Shown here: positions 23,353 to 32,964 of the stretch, one piece after another
How the letters are laid out: each line of letters opens with the position of its first letter
How positions within the stretch are numbered: the first letter of the stretch is position 1
NCBI RefSeq assembly: GCF_003569765.1
Contig: NZ_QXMG01000063.1
Coordinates: 1 to 32,964, forward strand
Direction: 5' to 3'
DNA length: 32,964 nucleotides
Source: Caldimonas tepidiphila
GTDB lineage: Bacteria > Pseudomonadota > Gammaproteobacteria > Burkholderiales > Burkholderiaceae_C
Translations under genes and position numbers: made by a program
Notes under the pieces: generated by a model
Databases searched by the model: none
The model's input: the letters and a program-made list of their open reading frames with translations, nothing else
Told to the model about the DNA's origin: nothing

Positions 23353-24496
23353 GGCATGTCTCCAGGAAGTCCAGTACGGAATCACGGCGCTGCACGAGGC
23401 GCGCCCGCACCTCCCCGGCGTCGCGGCCGGCGGCGCTGACGCTGCATACCGGGCTGCCGGGGATGAATCGGCTGCCGGCACGCGGCAGGTCGTGGGTCGA
23501 GGCCTGCCGCGCGAGCGCGCACACGGCCCCGGCGTCGAGCGCGAGCGCCCGGCGGGCATAGACGATCTCGTGGCCCTGCACCGCGGCGGCGGGCGCGGGC
23601 GGCGCGGGCAGCAGGCCTTCGAGGCAGGCGCGCACGTGGGCGCGCATCAGGCCGCCCGGCAGCGCCCGGGCGTGCAGCGCCATGCTCGCCGAGGGGCGCG
23701 GATTGATCTCCAGCACCAGCGCCTCGCCGCCGTCGCCGAGCAGGAAGTCGAGGCTGCCGAGGCCGCGCAGCGCGAAGCGCCGGGCGAGCGCCTGCAGCGC
23801 GGCGTCGAGCCGGGCGGCGACGCCCGGCGCCGGCGGCACCGGCCCGATCGCGCCGCAGTAGACGTGGGGGTGGCGCCGGCCGTCGAGCTCGACCGGGCGC
23901 ACGATCAGCGCGTTGAAGCCGACGATGCGCGCCCGCGCGCCGTCGGCGACGAAGAGCGCCGACATCGGCGCGCCGCCCGCCTCGCGCTGCCAGTAGGCGG
24001 CGGGCCCGGCCGGCTCGGCGGCGGCCTGGGCCGCGGCGGCGATGTGCCAGCCGCCGGCGGCGTCGCCGCGCTTGCGCAGCCAGCCGGCCGGCTGCGCGGG
24101 GGCGTCGAAGCGCACCTCGGGATGCGGGATGCCGAGCGCGTCGAGCGCGGCGAAGAAGCGGCGGGGGTCGCGCACCTCGCGCACCGCGTCGGCGCCCATG
24201 CCGATCAGCGGCAGCACCGCGGCGCCGCGCTCGAGCAGTTCCGGCTGGTCCTCGAAGCCGCTGCCGGCCACCCAGCCGAGCGGGCGGCGGCGCTCGCGCA
24301 GGTCCGCGAGCGCGGCAAGGAAGCGCGCCGCATCGAGCCGCAGCGCGCCGGGCGTGCCGATGTCCTGCCAGTGCGCGGCGACGCGCCGCAGGTCGAGGTC
24401 GCCGAAGGCGTCGAGCGCGAGCGGCGCGTAGCCGTCGCGCGCGGCGGCCTCGGCCGTCATGCGCGCCGACAGCCCCGCGAGCACCAGCGCGTCCAT
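23315..24496 (-). CDS. ATP-grasp protein of the H4MPT cluster
   Basis: A 393-residue ATP-grasp-fold protein, possibly the orf17 type of methylotroph clusters. N-terminal pre-ATP-grasp domain: MDALVLAGLSARMTAEAAARDG. The ATP-grasp region has GWLRKRGDAAGGWHI, PMSALFVADG and the metal-binding block GSLDFLLGDGGEALVLEINPRPSASM. The C-terminal 60 residues end CHERGCASPLLPG. It is more like carboxylase/PylC-type ATP-grasp proteins than RimK. It starts 10 nt after the mtdB stop and overlaps mch by 38 nt. It probably forms an amide or acyl-phosphate bond during cofactor synthesis; substrate unknown. Confidence 0.85.
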   Translation of the reverse strand: MDALVLAGLSARMTAEAAARDGYAPLALDAFGDLDLRRVAAHWQDIGTPGALRLDAARFLAALADLRERRRPLGWVAGSGFEDQPELLERGAAVLPLIGMGADAVREVRDPRRFFAALDALGIPHPEVRFDAPAQPAGWLRKRGDAAGGWHIAAAAQAAAEPAGPAAYWQREAGGAPMSALFVADGARARIVGFNALIVRPVELDGRRHPHVYCGAIGPVPPAPGVAARLDAALQALARRFALRGLGSLDFLLGDGGEALVLEINPRPSASMALHARALPGGLMRAHVRACLEGLLPAPPAPAAAVQGHEIVYARRALALDAGAVCALARQASTHDLPRAGSRFIPGSPVCSVSAAGRDAGEVRARLVQRRDSVLDFLETCHERGCASPLLPG

Positions 24497-24506
24497 GCGG
24501 AGCCCG

Positions 24507-25412
24507 TCAGTCGCCCTCGGCCAGCATCTCGCAGGCGAGCGCGTAGGCCTCGGGAAAGCCCAGCGAGAGCGGCCGGTCGGCGTCGCGCATGCGCGCGAGC
24601 AGCCGGTGCTGCACCTGGTACTTGACGTTGCCGACGGCGAGCGCGCCGATGCCCACCGCCTTCGAGTCCGGCAGCGGCTTGCCCATGTCCATCACGCCGA
24701 CGCCGGCCAGACCCTCGGGCGGCACCGCGTTGACGTCGGCCGCGACGAGCAGGCGCGTCGCGGCGCGGCGCTCGCGCTCGCCGAGCACCTGCACGCCGGC
24801 GGCCGCGGTGCCGAGCACCACGTCGGCCTCGGCCGCGGCCTCGCGCACCTCGTCGGCGCCGCGGCAGGACAGGCCCTCGAGCGTGCAGCCGAAGCGCTCG
24901 CCGGTCTCGCGCGCGGCGCGCTGCGCGGCCTCGAGCCCGGAGTGGCTGCCGAGCCGCACGCTCGCGCCTTCCCGCGCCGCGAGCACGCCGGCGATGCGGC
25001 CGACGGTGCCGGTGCCGCCGAGGATCAGCACGCGCTTGTCCGCGAGCGCGGTGCCGTGCGCCTTGCGCAGCTGCGCCTGCACGCAGGCCACCAGCGCCGC
25101 CGCGGTGGTGTAGGAGCCGCTCGGGTCGGCGAAGACCGGCACGTCGAAGGGCGGCACCATCGCGCGGCGCGCGTCCTCCAGCATGTCGGCGGCGAGCAGC
25201 ACGTCTCGCCCGCCGATGAAGATGCCGGTGCGCGCCACGCCCTTGGGGCCGCGCGAGAAGATCGCGTCCTGCGTCAGCCCGGTGAGGGCCTTGCGGTCGA
25301 CCGAGGCGTAGGGCAGCACGAGCTGCCAGCCGGCGTCGGCGGCCATGTTGCTGTCGAAGGGGCTGATGTGCGGCCCCGGGGTGAACATGTGGAGGATGTA
25401 GGGTCGTTCCAT
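24507..25412 (-). CDS. mtdB: NAD(P)-dependent methylene-H4MPT dehydrogenase
   Basis: A 301-residue MtdB that oxidises methylene-H4MPT to methenyl-H4MPT with NAD(P)+. The N-terminal substrate domain reads ILHMFTPGPHISPFDSNMAADAG, with SVDRKALTGLTQDAIFSRGP and RTGIFIGGRD. The Rossmann loop is ILGGTGTVGRIAGVLAA near residue 130. The C-terminal blocks LLVAADVNAVPPEGLAG and KAVGIGALAVGNVKYQ are diagnostic of MtdB. Start at 25412; the ribosome-binding site is weak. It follows mptG by 39 nt and precedes the ATP-grasp gene by 10 nt. Confidence 0.97.
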   Translation of the reverse strand: MERPYILHMFTPGPHISPFDSNMAADAGWQLVLPYASVDRKALTGLTQDAIFSRGPKGVARTGIFIGGRDVLLAADMLEDARRAMVPPFDVPVFADPSGSYTTAAALVACVQAQLRKAHGTALADKRVLILGGTGTVGRIAGVLAAREGASVRLGSHSGLEAAQRAARETGERFGCTLEGLSCRGADEVREAAAEADVVLGTAAAGVQVLGERERRAATRLLVAADVNAVPPEGLAGVGVMDMGKPLPDSKAVGIGALAVGNVKYQVQHRLLARMRDADRPLSLGFPEAYALACEMLAEGD

Positions 25413-25451
25413 GGAGGCGGGCTCGGGCAGGGTGGGAAAGCGGAAGGGGGC

Positions 25452-26510
25452 TCAGGCGCGGGCGAGCGCGCGCTCGGCCGGCCGCAGCTCGATGTCGGCG
25501 CCGCGGTTGCGGGCGCGCACCACGTGCAGGCGCAGGCCGGGCTCGACCAGGCCGGCCTCGGCCGCCTGCCGCACCAGCGCCTGCGCCTCGGCGGCACCGG
25601 GCAGCACCGCGAAGCCGGTCGGCCCCCAGGAGCTCTGGCCGATCGCGGCGGGCGCGCGCGCGCCGATCCACTCGAGCAGGCGGCCGACGCGCGGGCTGGT
25701 CCAGGCGCTGCCTTGCTGCGCCGGCGCGAAGTGGCCGCCGAGCAGCTGCTGCATGCGCGTGAGGCCCTGCGCGAAGGGCTCGAGCTGGCCGGCGGCGGCG
25801 CCGGGCAGGATCTGCATCAGCGCGCGGTGGCAGATCTCGGCCGCCGCGTCGCGCGGGAAGGGCGGCAGGCTCGCGATCGCGCGCCGCTCCTCCGCGCCCG
25901 ACAGCCCGGCCTGTCCCGGCTCGAGCACCAGCAGCACGCGCCAGGCGTCGGGAAAGTGCAGCCGCGCCAGCAGCGGCGCGACGCTGTCGCCTTCGCCTGG
26001 AGCGCCCGGGCCGCCGTCGAGCAGCAACCCGCCGCGCTCGAAGCCGGCGATGCCGACGCCCGAGCGCAGGCCGCGGCCGAGCCAGTGCGCGAGGCGTTCG
26101 GACGGCAGCGCCAGGGCGTGCAGCGCCGCGAAGGCGCGGCCGACCGCGAGCGCGAGCTGCGTGCCGGAGCCGAAGCCGGCGTGCGGCGGCAGCGAGCGGT
26201 GCAGCCGCAGGCTCAGCGGCTGCGCGAGCCCGGCTTCGCGGCGCAGCGTGCGCAGGTGGTCCGCCGCGCGCTCGAGCTCCGAGGGGTCGCCCTCCGGCCC
26301 GGCTTCCAGCCGGTCGCGGTCCGCGCGAGCGAGCTCGACCACGGTCTCGAACTCGTCGATCACGAGGCCGAGGCTGCCGAAGCGCCGGCCGAGCGAGGCG
26401 CCGGGGTCGAGGAAGCCCAGGTGCAGCCGCGCGGGCGCCCGCACCACCACGGCGTCCGCGGAAACGCGGCGGCGGGGCGGCGACGAAGTGGGGATCGGGG
26501 AAGCTCGCAA
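25452..26510 (-). CDS. mptG: Beta-ribofuranosylaminobenzene 5'-phosphate synthase
   Basis: A 352-residue GHMP-kinase-fold enzyme. It condenses p-aminobenzoate with PRPP, releasing CO2 and PPi, the first committed step of H4MPT synthesis. Motifs are VRAPARLHLGFLD near the N-terminus, SLPPHAGFGSGTQLALAVGRAF (the GHMP glycine-rich loop), GVGIAGFERGGLLLDGG and GQSSWGPTGFAVL. The longest frame starts with TTG at 26510, with AAAGG about 8 nt upstream; the GTG cluster near 26450 would remove 20 non-conserved residues and is a real alternative. A sigma54-like promoter at 26547-26561 would start RNA near 26535, which suits the TTG. First gene of the seven-gene operon ending in fae. Confidence 0.93.
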   Translation of the reverse strand: MRASPIPTSSPPRRRVSADAVVVRAPARLHLGFLDPGASLGRRFGSLGLVIDEFETVVELARADRDRLEAGPEGDPSELERAADHLRTLRREAGLAQPLSLRLHRSLPPHAGFGSGTQLALAVGRAFAALHALALPSERLAHWLGRGLRSGVGIAGFERGGLLLDGGPGAPGEGDSVAPLLARLHFPDAWRVLLVLEPGQAGLSGAEERRAIASLPPFPRDAAAEICHRALMQILPGAAAGQLEPFAQGLTRMQQLLGGHFAPAQQGSAWTSPRVGRLLEWIGARAPAAIGQSSWGPTGFAVLPGAAEAQALVRQAAEAGLVEPGLRLHVVRARNRGADIELRPAERALARA

Positions 26511-26546
26511 GGGGCGGCCTTTCGCGAAGTGATGCGGGGGCCGTTA

Positions 26547-26561
26547 GCAAAGCCCGTTCCG
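26547..26561 (-). promoter_or_regulatory. Sigma54-type promoter before mptG
   Basis: On the minus strand CGGAACGGGCTTTGC: GG and GC 10 nt apart, full TTGC followed by T, and -24 block CGGAACG against TGGCACG (two mismatches). The predicted RNA start is near 26535, 25 nt before the TTG start. Confidence 0.5.
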
Positions 26562-26629
26562 CGAGGCGCGATGCCTGCGGGAGCGCCGGGCCGCCGCGCG
26601 CGGCGCGGGCGGGGCTGTGGCGGATCGGG

Positions 26630-26640
26630 GACACAGTGTC
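26630..26640. promoter_or_regulatory. Palindrome GACACAGTGTC between two sigma54-type promoters
   Basis: A perfect 5-1-5 palindrome. It is about 70-80 bp upstream of the mptG -24 element and about 100-110 bp upstream of the regulator 2 -24 element. It shares the ACACnGTGT core with the site at 10246-10254 upstream of fhcB. Confidence 0.45.
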
Positions 26641-26737
26641 ACCACCGTGCCCGCGGTCCCGCACAGCCTGCTGCGCCGGCGCGCGCGCCGCGCCGCCGCG
26701 CTCCCGGGAGGCGACGCGCGGCGGGGCGTGCCGCGGC

Positions 26738-26753
26738 TTGGCATGTGCCTTGC
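26738..26753 (+). promoter_or_regulatory. Sigma54-type promoter before regulator 2
   Basis: TTGGCATGTGCCTTGC: GG and GC 10 nt apart, TGGCA and TTGC complete. The predicted RNA start is near 26765, giving a leader of about 70 nt. This would make the activator itself sigma54-dependent, hence possibly self-regulated. Confidence 0.55.
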
Positions 26754-26835
26754 CGTTGCGCCCTGCGGGACGATTCACGGAATACCGACAACGGAGACGA
26801 CCGCCTCGTGCGGGACCATGGAAAGGAAGTTCTGG

Positions 26836-28995
26836 ATGTCCATTCCCCCGCGCAGCGGCGAAGCAGCGCCGCGAGCCCATTCGCGCCGGCAGGATCTCGG
26901 CTTCGGCCACTCCCCGTCCAGCGCGCTGCTGCCTCCCGACCCGGCCCATGTGGAGACGATCGCGCAGTCGCACGCGCGCTGCGCCGCGCTCGGCCTCAGC
27001 CGCATCGAGCCGCTCGATGCCGCGCCGGCGCTGCGCGTCGAGCTGGAGACCGCCCGCACGCGGCACCAGCGCCTGCTGCAGCACGCGGTGCCGCTGATGG
27101 AGCTGCTGCTGGAGCAGATCGTCGCGACGCAGAGCATGGTGCTGCTCGCCGACACGCAGGGCACCGTGCTGCATTCGGTCGGCGAGGCCCGCTTCCTCGA
27201 GCGCGCATCGCGCATCGCGCTGGCGCCGGGCACGAACTGGGCCGAGTCGAGCCGCGGCACCAACGGCATCGGCACCACGCTTGTGACCGAGGCGCCGACG
27301 GTCGTGCACGCCGACGAGCACTACCTGCACGCGATCGACTTCCTGACCTGCTCGGCCGCGCCGATCTTCGACCCGCGCGGCAACCTGCTCGGCGTGCTCG
27401 ACGTCACCGGCGACCACCGCTCCTACCACCTGCACACGATGGGGCTGGTGAAGATGTCGGCGCGCATGATCGAGAACCACTGCCTGGCCGACGACTTCCG
27501 CGACGAGTTGCGCCTGCACTTCCACCACCGGCCCGAGTTCATCGGCACGCTCAGCGAGGGCATCGTCGCGGTGGGCCGCGACGGGCGGCTGCTCGGCGCG
27601 AACCGCAGCGCGCTCGACCAGCTCGGCATGAGCGGCGCGGCGCTGCGCATGAACAGCCTCGCCGGCGTGTTCGGCGCCACGCTCGACGAGCTCGTCGACC
27701 ACTTCCGCAGCGCGGCGGCGGCGCCGATGCGGCTGTGCCTTGGCGACGGGCGGGCGCTGTACGTGCAGGCCCGCGTCAACTGGCCGCTGTGGCACTCGCC
27801 GGGCAGCGTGGTGTCCCGCGTGCTCGCCGCCGACTGGACCCCGCCGTCCTGGGAGTCGCCGCGCGTGCCGCCCTCGCGCCAGCCTGCCGAAGGCGCGGTG
27901 GGCGCGGCCTCTGCGCCGCCGCGGGTCGCGCCCGCCGTGGCCAGGCCGGCGCCGGCGCGCCGCGGCGAGGGCCGGGCCCTGGCCGGGCTGCAGACGGGCG
28001 ATGCGCAGATGGACGCGGTGGTCTCCAAGCTGCGCCGCGTGCTCGACCGCGAGATCTCGGTGATGATCCTCGGCGAGACCGGCACCGGCAAGGAGCTGCT
28101 CGCGCGGGCGACGCACGACGATTCGTCGCGCGCCGCGGCGCCCTTCGTCGCGGTGAACTGCGCGTCGATCCCCGAGGCGCTGATCGAGGCCGAGCTGTTC
28201 GGCTACGAGGACGGCGCCTTCACCGGCGCGCGGCGCAAGGGCGCGGTCGGCAAGATCGCGCAGGCCGACGGCGGCACGCTCTTCCTCGACGAGATCGGCG
28301 ACATGCCGCTGGCGCTGCAGGCGCGGCTGCTGCGCGTGCTGCAGGAGCGGCAGGTCACGCCGCTCGGCAGCGTACGCGCCACGCGCGTGGACCTGAGCAT
28401 CATCTGCGCCACGCACCGCAACCTGCGCGAGATGATCGCGCGCGGCGAGTTCCGCGAGGACCTCTACTACCGGCTCAACGGCCTGGTCGTGAAGCTGCCG
28501 CCGCTGCGCGAGCGCGGCGACCTGCTGACGCTGGCGCAGAAGATCCTGCGCGAGCAGTGCGAGGGAGGGGGGGAGCCGCCGGCGCTCGCGCCCGAGGTGC
28601 TGCGGCTGCTGAAGCGGCATGCCTGGCCGGGCAACATCCGCCAGCTCGTCAACGTGCTGCGCACTGCGGCGGTGATGGCCGAGGGCGAGGCGCTGATCAC
28701 GCGCGCCCACCTGTCGGACGATTTCCTCGAGGAGGCCGCGGGGCTGCCGCTGCCCGAGGGCGGCCTGCCGGCGGCGGCGAGGGAGCCGGCGCCGCCCGAG
28801 CCTGCGCCGCCGCGCCGCGAGCCGGCAGGGACCGATTCCTCGACCACGCTCGAGCAGGTCGAGCTGCGCACCATCTTCCGCGCCGTCGAGGCCTGCCGCG
28901 GCAACATCTCCGAGGCCTCCAAGCGCCTGGGCATCAGCCGCACCACCATCTACCGGCGCCTGCGCCGCTACGGCGGGCCGAGCGGCACCCCCTGA
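26836..28995 (+). CDS. Sigma54-dependent activator, AcoR type (regulator 2)
   Basis: A 719-residue enhancer-binding protein with the same architecture as the regulator at 17025-19034. The GAF sensor at about 95-215 has [11 protein letters not shown] and [15 protein letters not shown]-like part ([20 protein letters not shown]) follows at 233-300, then a long Pro/Ala-rich linker at 335-380. The AAA+ domain has Walker A GETGTGKE (413-420), GAFTGA (460-465) and [10 protein letters not shown]. The C-terminal Fis-type helix-turn-helix is [20 protein letters not shown]. The ATG at 26836 is preferred over that at 26818 because AAGGAAG lies just upstream. Divergent from the mptG-fae operon, which it probably activates. 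Confidence 0.92.
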   Translation: MSIPPRSGEAAPRAHSRRQDLGFGHSPSSALLPPDPAHVETIAQSHARCAALGLSRIEPLDAAPALRVELETARTRHQRLLQHAVPLMELLLEQIVATQSMVLLADTQGTVLHSVGEARFLERASRIALAPGTNWAESSRGTNGIGTTLVTEAPTVVHADEHYLHAIDFLTCSAAPIFDPRGNLLGVLDVTGDHRSYHLHTMGLVKMSARMIENHCLADDFRDELRLHFHHRPEFIGTLSEGIVAVGRDGRLLGANRSALDQLGMSGAALRMNSLAGVFGATLDELVDHFRSAAAAPMRLCLGDGRALYVQARVNWPLWHSPGSVVSRVLAADWTPPSWESPRVPPSRQPAEGAVGAASAPPRVAPAVARPAPARRGEGRALAGLQTGDAQMDAVVSKLRRVLDREISVMILGETGTGKELLARATHDDSSRAAAPFVAVNCASIPEALIEAELFGYEDGAFTGARRKGAVGKIAQADGGTLFLDEIGDMPLALQARLLRVLQERQVTPLGSVRATRVDLSIICATHRNLREMIARGEFREDLYYRLNGLVVKLPPLRERGDLLTLAQKILREQCEGGGEPPALAPEVLRLLKRHAWPGNIRQLVNVLRTAAVMAEGEALITRAHLSDDFLEEAAGLPLPEGGLPAAAREPAPPEPAPPRREPAGTDSSTTLEQVELRTIFRAVEACRGNISEASKRLGISRTTIYRRLRRYGGPSGTP

Positions 28996-29160
28996 GGTCC
29001 GGCCGGGGCGCGCCGCCGCCCGGCGGCAGCCCGTTTGCCCGTCGGGACGCGGGGCGCGCCGGAGATTGACGCAGGTCCAGCTTGTTCGTCACGGGAAGAA
29101 AGCGGCCCTTGAAAACGGCCGCCCTCCGCCTTAAATCCGGAGCAATCGGAGGATTTCCCC
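28996..29160 (+). other. Intergenic region before clpB
   Basis: 165 nt. It includes a GC-rich self-complementary stretch (GCCGCC/GGCGGC near 29010-29030) after the regulator 2 stop, which could end that transcript but lacks a T-tract. The clpB promoter follows. Confidence 0.4.
29108..29136 (+). promoter_or_regulatory. Sigma32-like heat-shock promoter of clpB
   Basis: CTTGAAA (29108-29114) is a perfect sigma32 -35 element. CCTTAAAT (29129-29136), 14 nt later, is an acceptable -10. GGAGG at 29148-29152 then precedes the clpB ATG by 8 nt. Heat-shock control of clpB is well established. Confidence 0.65.
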
Positions 29161-31761
<2,601 letters not shown>

Positions 31762-31789
31762 GCGCCGCGGTCAGGGACTTTCCTTATCA

Positions 31790-31853
31790 GGGCGGGCCGG
31801 CCTCCGGGCCGAACCCGCCCGACCAAGGAGCCGCCTTTCCAGGCGGCTTTTTT
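31790..31853 (+). terminator. clpB terminator region (two hairpins, T-tract)
   Basis: The first hairpin is GGGCGGG (31790-31796) with CCCGCCC (31814-31820). The second is GCCGCC-TTTCCA-GGCGGC (31830-31847) followed by six T residues (31848-31853), a textbook intrinsic terminator 70-90 nt after the clpB stop. Confidence 0.9.
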
Positions 31854-32086
31854 CTTGATGGGACCACGAGAGGCGGCGGGCGGCCCGCCGCCCGTTCGCC
31901 GGTCGCCTGGGCGAAGGGTGGGGCCGTTTGCCTGCGGGCCAGGTAAAGGGACGGCTGCCGGATAAAGGCCAAAGGCCGTCGAGAGAAGCCGCCGGGATCG
32001 GGGGCGAGCGGCGTTCCGCTGCCTGGGTTCAGGGCCAGGCCTGACGGACGCACCGGGACGCGATCCGGACCCCCGGGAGAGCGCCC
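31854..32086. other. Non-coding stretch with a 9-bp perfect hairpin
   Basis: No gene is supported. GGCGGCGGG (31872-31880) pairs perfectly with CCCGCCGCC (31884-31892) around a 3-nt loop. It could end transcription arriving from the hypothetical gene on the minus strand, but has no T-tract. The rest shows nothing recognisable. Confidence 0.4.
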
Positions 32087-32653
32087 TCAAGCACGCGGCG
32101 TTTTCCAGGCAGCGAGCTTGCCCACCGCCGCCCAGGCCGCGATGCCGAACCCGATGCCCAGGACCGGTTCGGCAAGAGGAGCCACCGCGCTGCCCAGTCC
32201 GGCCCCCCAACTGGTCGCCCACATGCTCGCGCCGGCCTGCCCGGCGATCGTGACCGCCCGCCATGCGGTGAGCTGGCGACGATAGGCCTCGATGCCCAGT
32301 TGCACGAGGGCCCCGGCGAGGGCGGCGGGCCCCGGTCCTTTGGAGAGCGTCTGCGCGACGAGGCCTCCGCACCGGCTCGCGCCGATCTTGATGGCTTCCT
32401 GGCAGGCCGCCTTGGCGACGGCGCGTGCGCCGCCCTGCAGTGCCACCCGCGCGCCCTGCTTGCCTGCAGCCTTGGACAACCTGTGCAGCCGCAGTCTCCG
32501 CAGCCGGGCGACCCTCAGGCGGCTGCTTTTCGCCTTCGGTGCGTCGAGCCGGTGGAGGCCGGCAGAACGGCTCCGTTCCGTCCGCCGGGCCCCTCCGTCT
32601 CCCTCCGATCCCTCGGCGCTCGCTTCGCAAGTTCGCTCTGGATGCTCAGCCAC
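32087..32653 (-). CDS. Hypothetical protein with basic N-half and small-residue-rich hydrophobic C-half
   Basis: A 188-residue protein I do not recognise. The GTG start at 32653 is supported by AGGAG 7 nt upstream. Residues 1-65 are charged and Arg-rich (RLRVARLRRLRLHRLSKAAG). Residues about 70-188 are Ala/Gly-rich with helical hydrophobic stretches (AVAPLAEPVLGIGFGIAAWAAVGKL), so membrane association is possible. There is no catalytic motif. It is minus-strand, convergent with clpB, next to insertion-sequence debris. It could be a cargo gene or a resident orphan. Being GC-rich and carrying a good ribosome-binding site it is likely real, but a spurious frame cannot be excluded. Confidence 0.55.
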   Translation of the reverse strand: MAEHPERTCEASAEGSEGDGGARRTERSRSAGLHRLDAPKAKSSRLRVARLRRLRLHRLSKAAGKQGARVALQGGARAVAKAACQEAIKIGASRCGGLVAQTLSKGPGPAALAGALVQLGIEAYRRQLTAWRAVTIAGQAGASMWATSWGAGLGSAVAPLAEPVLGIGFGIAAWAAVGKLAAWKTPRA

Positions 32654-32744
32654 TCCCGCTCTCCTATCCGGTGCACGTCATCAACCCCGGGCGCACCTGG
32701 GCTCGCGGTCGAAGGTCTTCACCGCCATTGTCGGGCCGCAAGGC

Positions 32745-32905
32745 CGGGTGTGAAGCGCCGCTGGCATTTCGAGTCGCCGCCAAGCGCGGCGACGACGACC
32801 TGAGGACGCTGCCGATTCAGGCGGCGAAATCGGCGGTGATGACGGCGCACAAGCGCAGCGACCGGATCTCGCAATGGGTGGTGCAGTTGAAGGCGTGCCT
32901 GGGCT
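32745..32905 (+). pseudogene. IS110-family (IS1111-like) transposase remnant
   Basis: The frame encodes RVAAKRGDDDLRTLPIQAAK followed by SAVMTAHKRSDRISQWVVQL and KACLGW. This closely follows the C-terminal Transposase_20 region of IS110/IS1111-type transposases (usual form KRGDxYLRTLLIQGAK...RSDR...VGWQKA). The N-terminal DEDD catalytic domain is absent, and the frame loses similarity right after LGW, where another element begins. The stretch from 32654 to 32745 shows no clear gene, although VHVINPGR at about 32671-32694 is faintly reminiscent of the IS110 N-terminal half. Confidence 0.65.
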
Positions 32906-32964
32906 GGCTCTGTTGCACAAATGAATTGAGGGGGAGCTTCCCCTGACCCCGGGCGGAGTTATGC
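32906..32964. mobile_element. Probable end of a second insertion sequence (partial)
   Basis: GGCTCTGTTGCACAAA, starting at 32906, resembles the terminal inverted repeats of IS5- and IS6-like elements. It begins exactly where the IS110 transposase frame stops matching. The element continues beyond the window edge; no target duplication or transposase can be checked. Confidence 0.45.

Larger units (their letters stand above)
26511..26835. promoter_or_regulatory. Divergent control region between mptG and regulator 2
   Basis: 325 nt between divergent starts. It contains a sigma54-like promoter toward each side (26547-26561 minus, 26738-26753 plus) and, between them, the perfect palindrome GACACAGTGTC. 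An open frame runs through part of it toward the regulator but has no ribosome-binding site and lies upstream of the predicted RNA start. Confidence 0.55.

Noticed and set aside
26617-26835. Upstream extension of regulator 2 to 26617
   Set aside because: It lies upstream of the predicted sigma54 RNA start, has no ribosome-binding site and encodes Arg-rich sequence unlike the family.
24457-29069. Very long open frames on both strands (over 1,400 codons) across the mptG-regulator region
   Set aside because: They are shadows of real genes in extremely GC-rich DNA: Arg/Ala/Gly/Pro-rich low-complexity translations without domain motifs, running across several well-supported genes.

Overview
The window is very GC-rich (about 70% or more by eye across 1.8-31.7 kb) and carries a nearly continuous gene cluster for tetrahydromethanopterin (H4MPT)- and methylofuran-linked one-carbon metabolism. 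This is the formaldehyde-oxidation route of methylotrophic bacteria. Gene content, fused pabBC, AcoR-type sigma54 regulators and the protein sequences suggest a betaproteobacterium, probably Burkholderiales of the Methylibium/Rubrivivax kind. That placement is inference; no rRNA or other phylogenetic marker is present.

Left edge (1-1773): the 3' remnant of a class II fructose-bisphosphate aldolase gene, apparently with an internal deletion. It is followed by a lower-GC exported protein of unknown function and about 0.6 kb of AT-richer non-coding DNA with a cluster of short palindromes.

C1 block, part 1 (1774-11082, minus strand): a hisA-like gene, then fhcB-fhcA-fhcD-fhcC (formyltransferase/hydrolase complex), a Fae paralogue lacking the catalytic histidine, pabBC, a pterin dehydratase and a HAD phosphatase. 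Part 2 (11101-13719, plus strand): mfnD-mfnF-mfnE for methylofuran synthesis. Part 3 (13793-19034, minus strand): an AcoR-type regulator, then afpA, a DUF6513 protein, a DUF447 protein and mfnB, with overlapping or near-adjacent ends. A dihydroneopterin aldolase (19269-19766) is divergent from the regulator. Part 4 (19864-26510, minus strand): mptG-mtdB-ATP-grasp-mch-ATP-grasp-citG-like-fae. A second AcoR-type regulator (26836-28995) is divergent from part 4.

Together the catalytic genes encode the whole route. Fae condenses formaldehyde with H4MPT, MtdB oxidises methylene- to methenyl-H4MPT, Mch hydrolyses it to formyl-H4MPT, and FhcABCD releases formate through methylofuran. The remaining genes make the two cofactors (mptG, pabBC, folB and phhB for the pterin; mfnB, D, E and F for the furan) or are conserved companions of unknown function.

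Sigma54-type -24/-12 elements precede fhcB, mptG, the second regulator and (weakly) folB. Palindromes with an ACACnGTGT core lie 60-110 bp upstream of three of them. Together with the two sigma54 activators this suggests the C1 regulon is sigma54-controlled, which I regard as the most interesting feature of the window.

Right edge (28996-32964): clpB with a sigma32-like promoter and a strong terminator, a small hypothetical protein, and a degraded IS110-family transposase that appears to be interrupted by the end of another insertion sequence.
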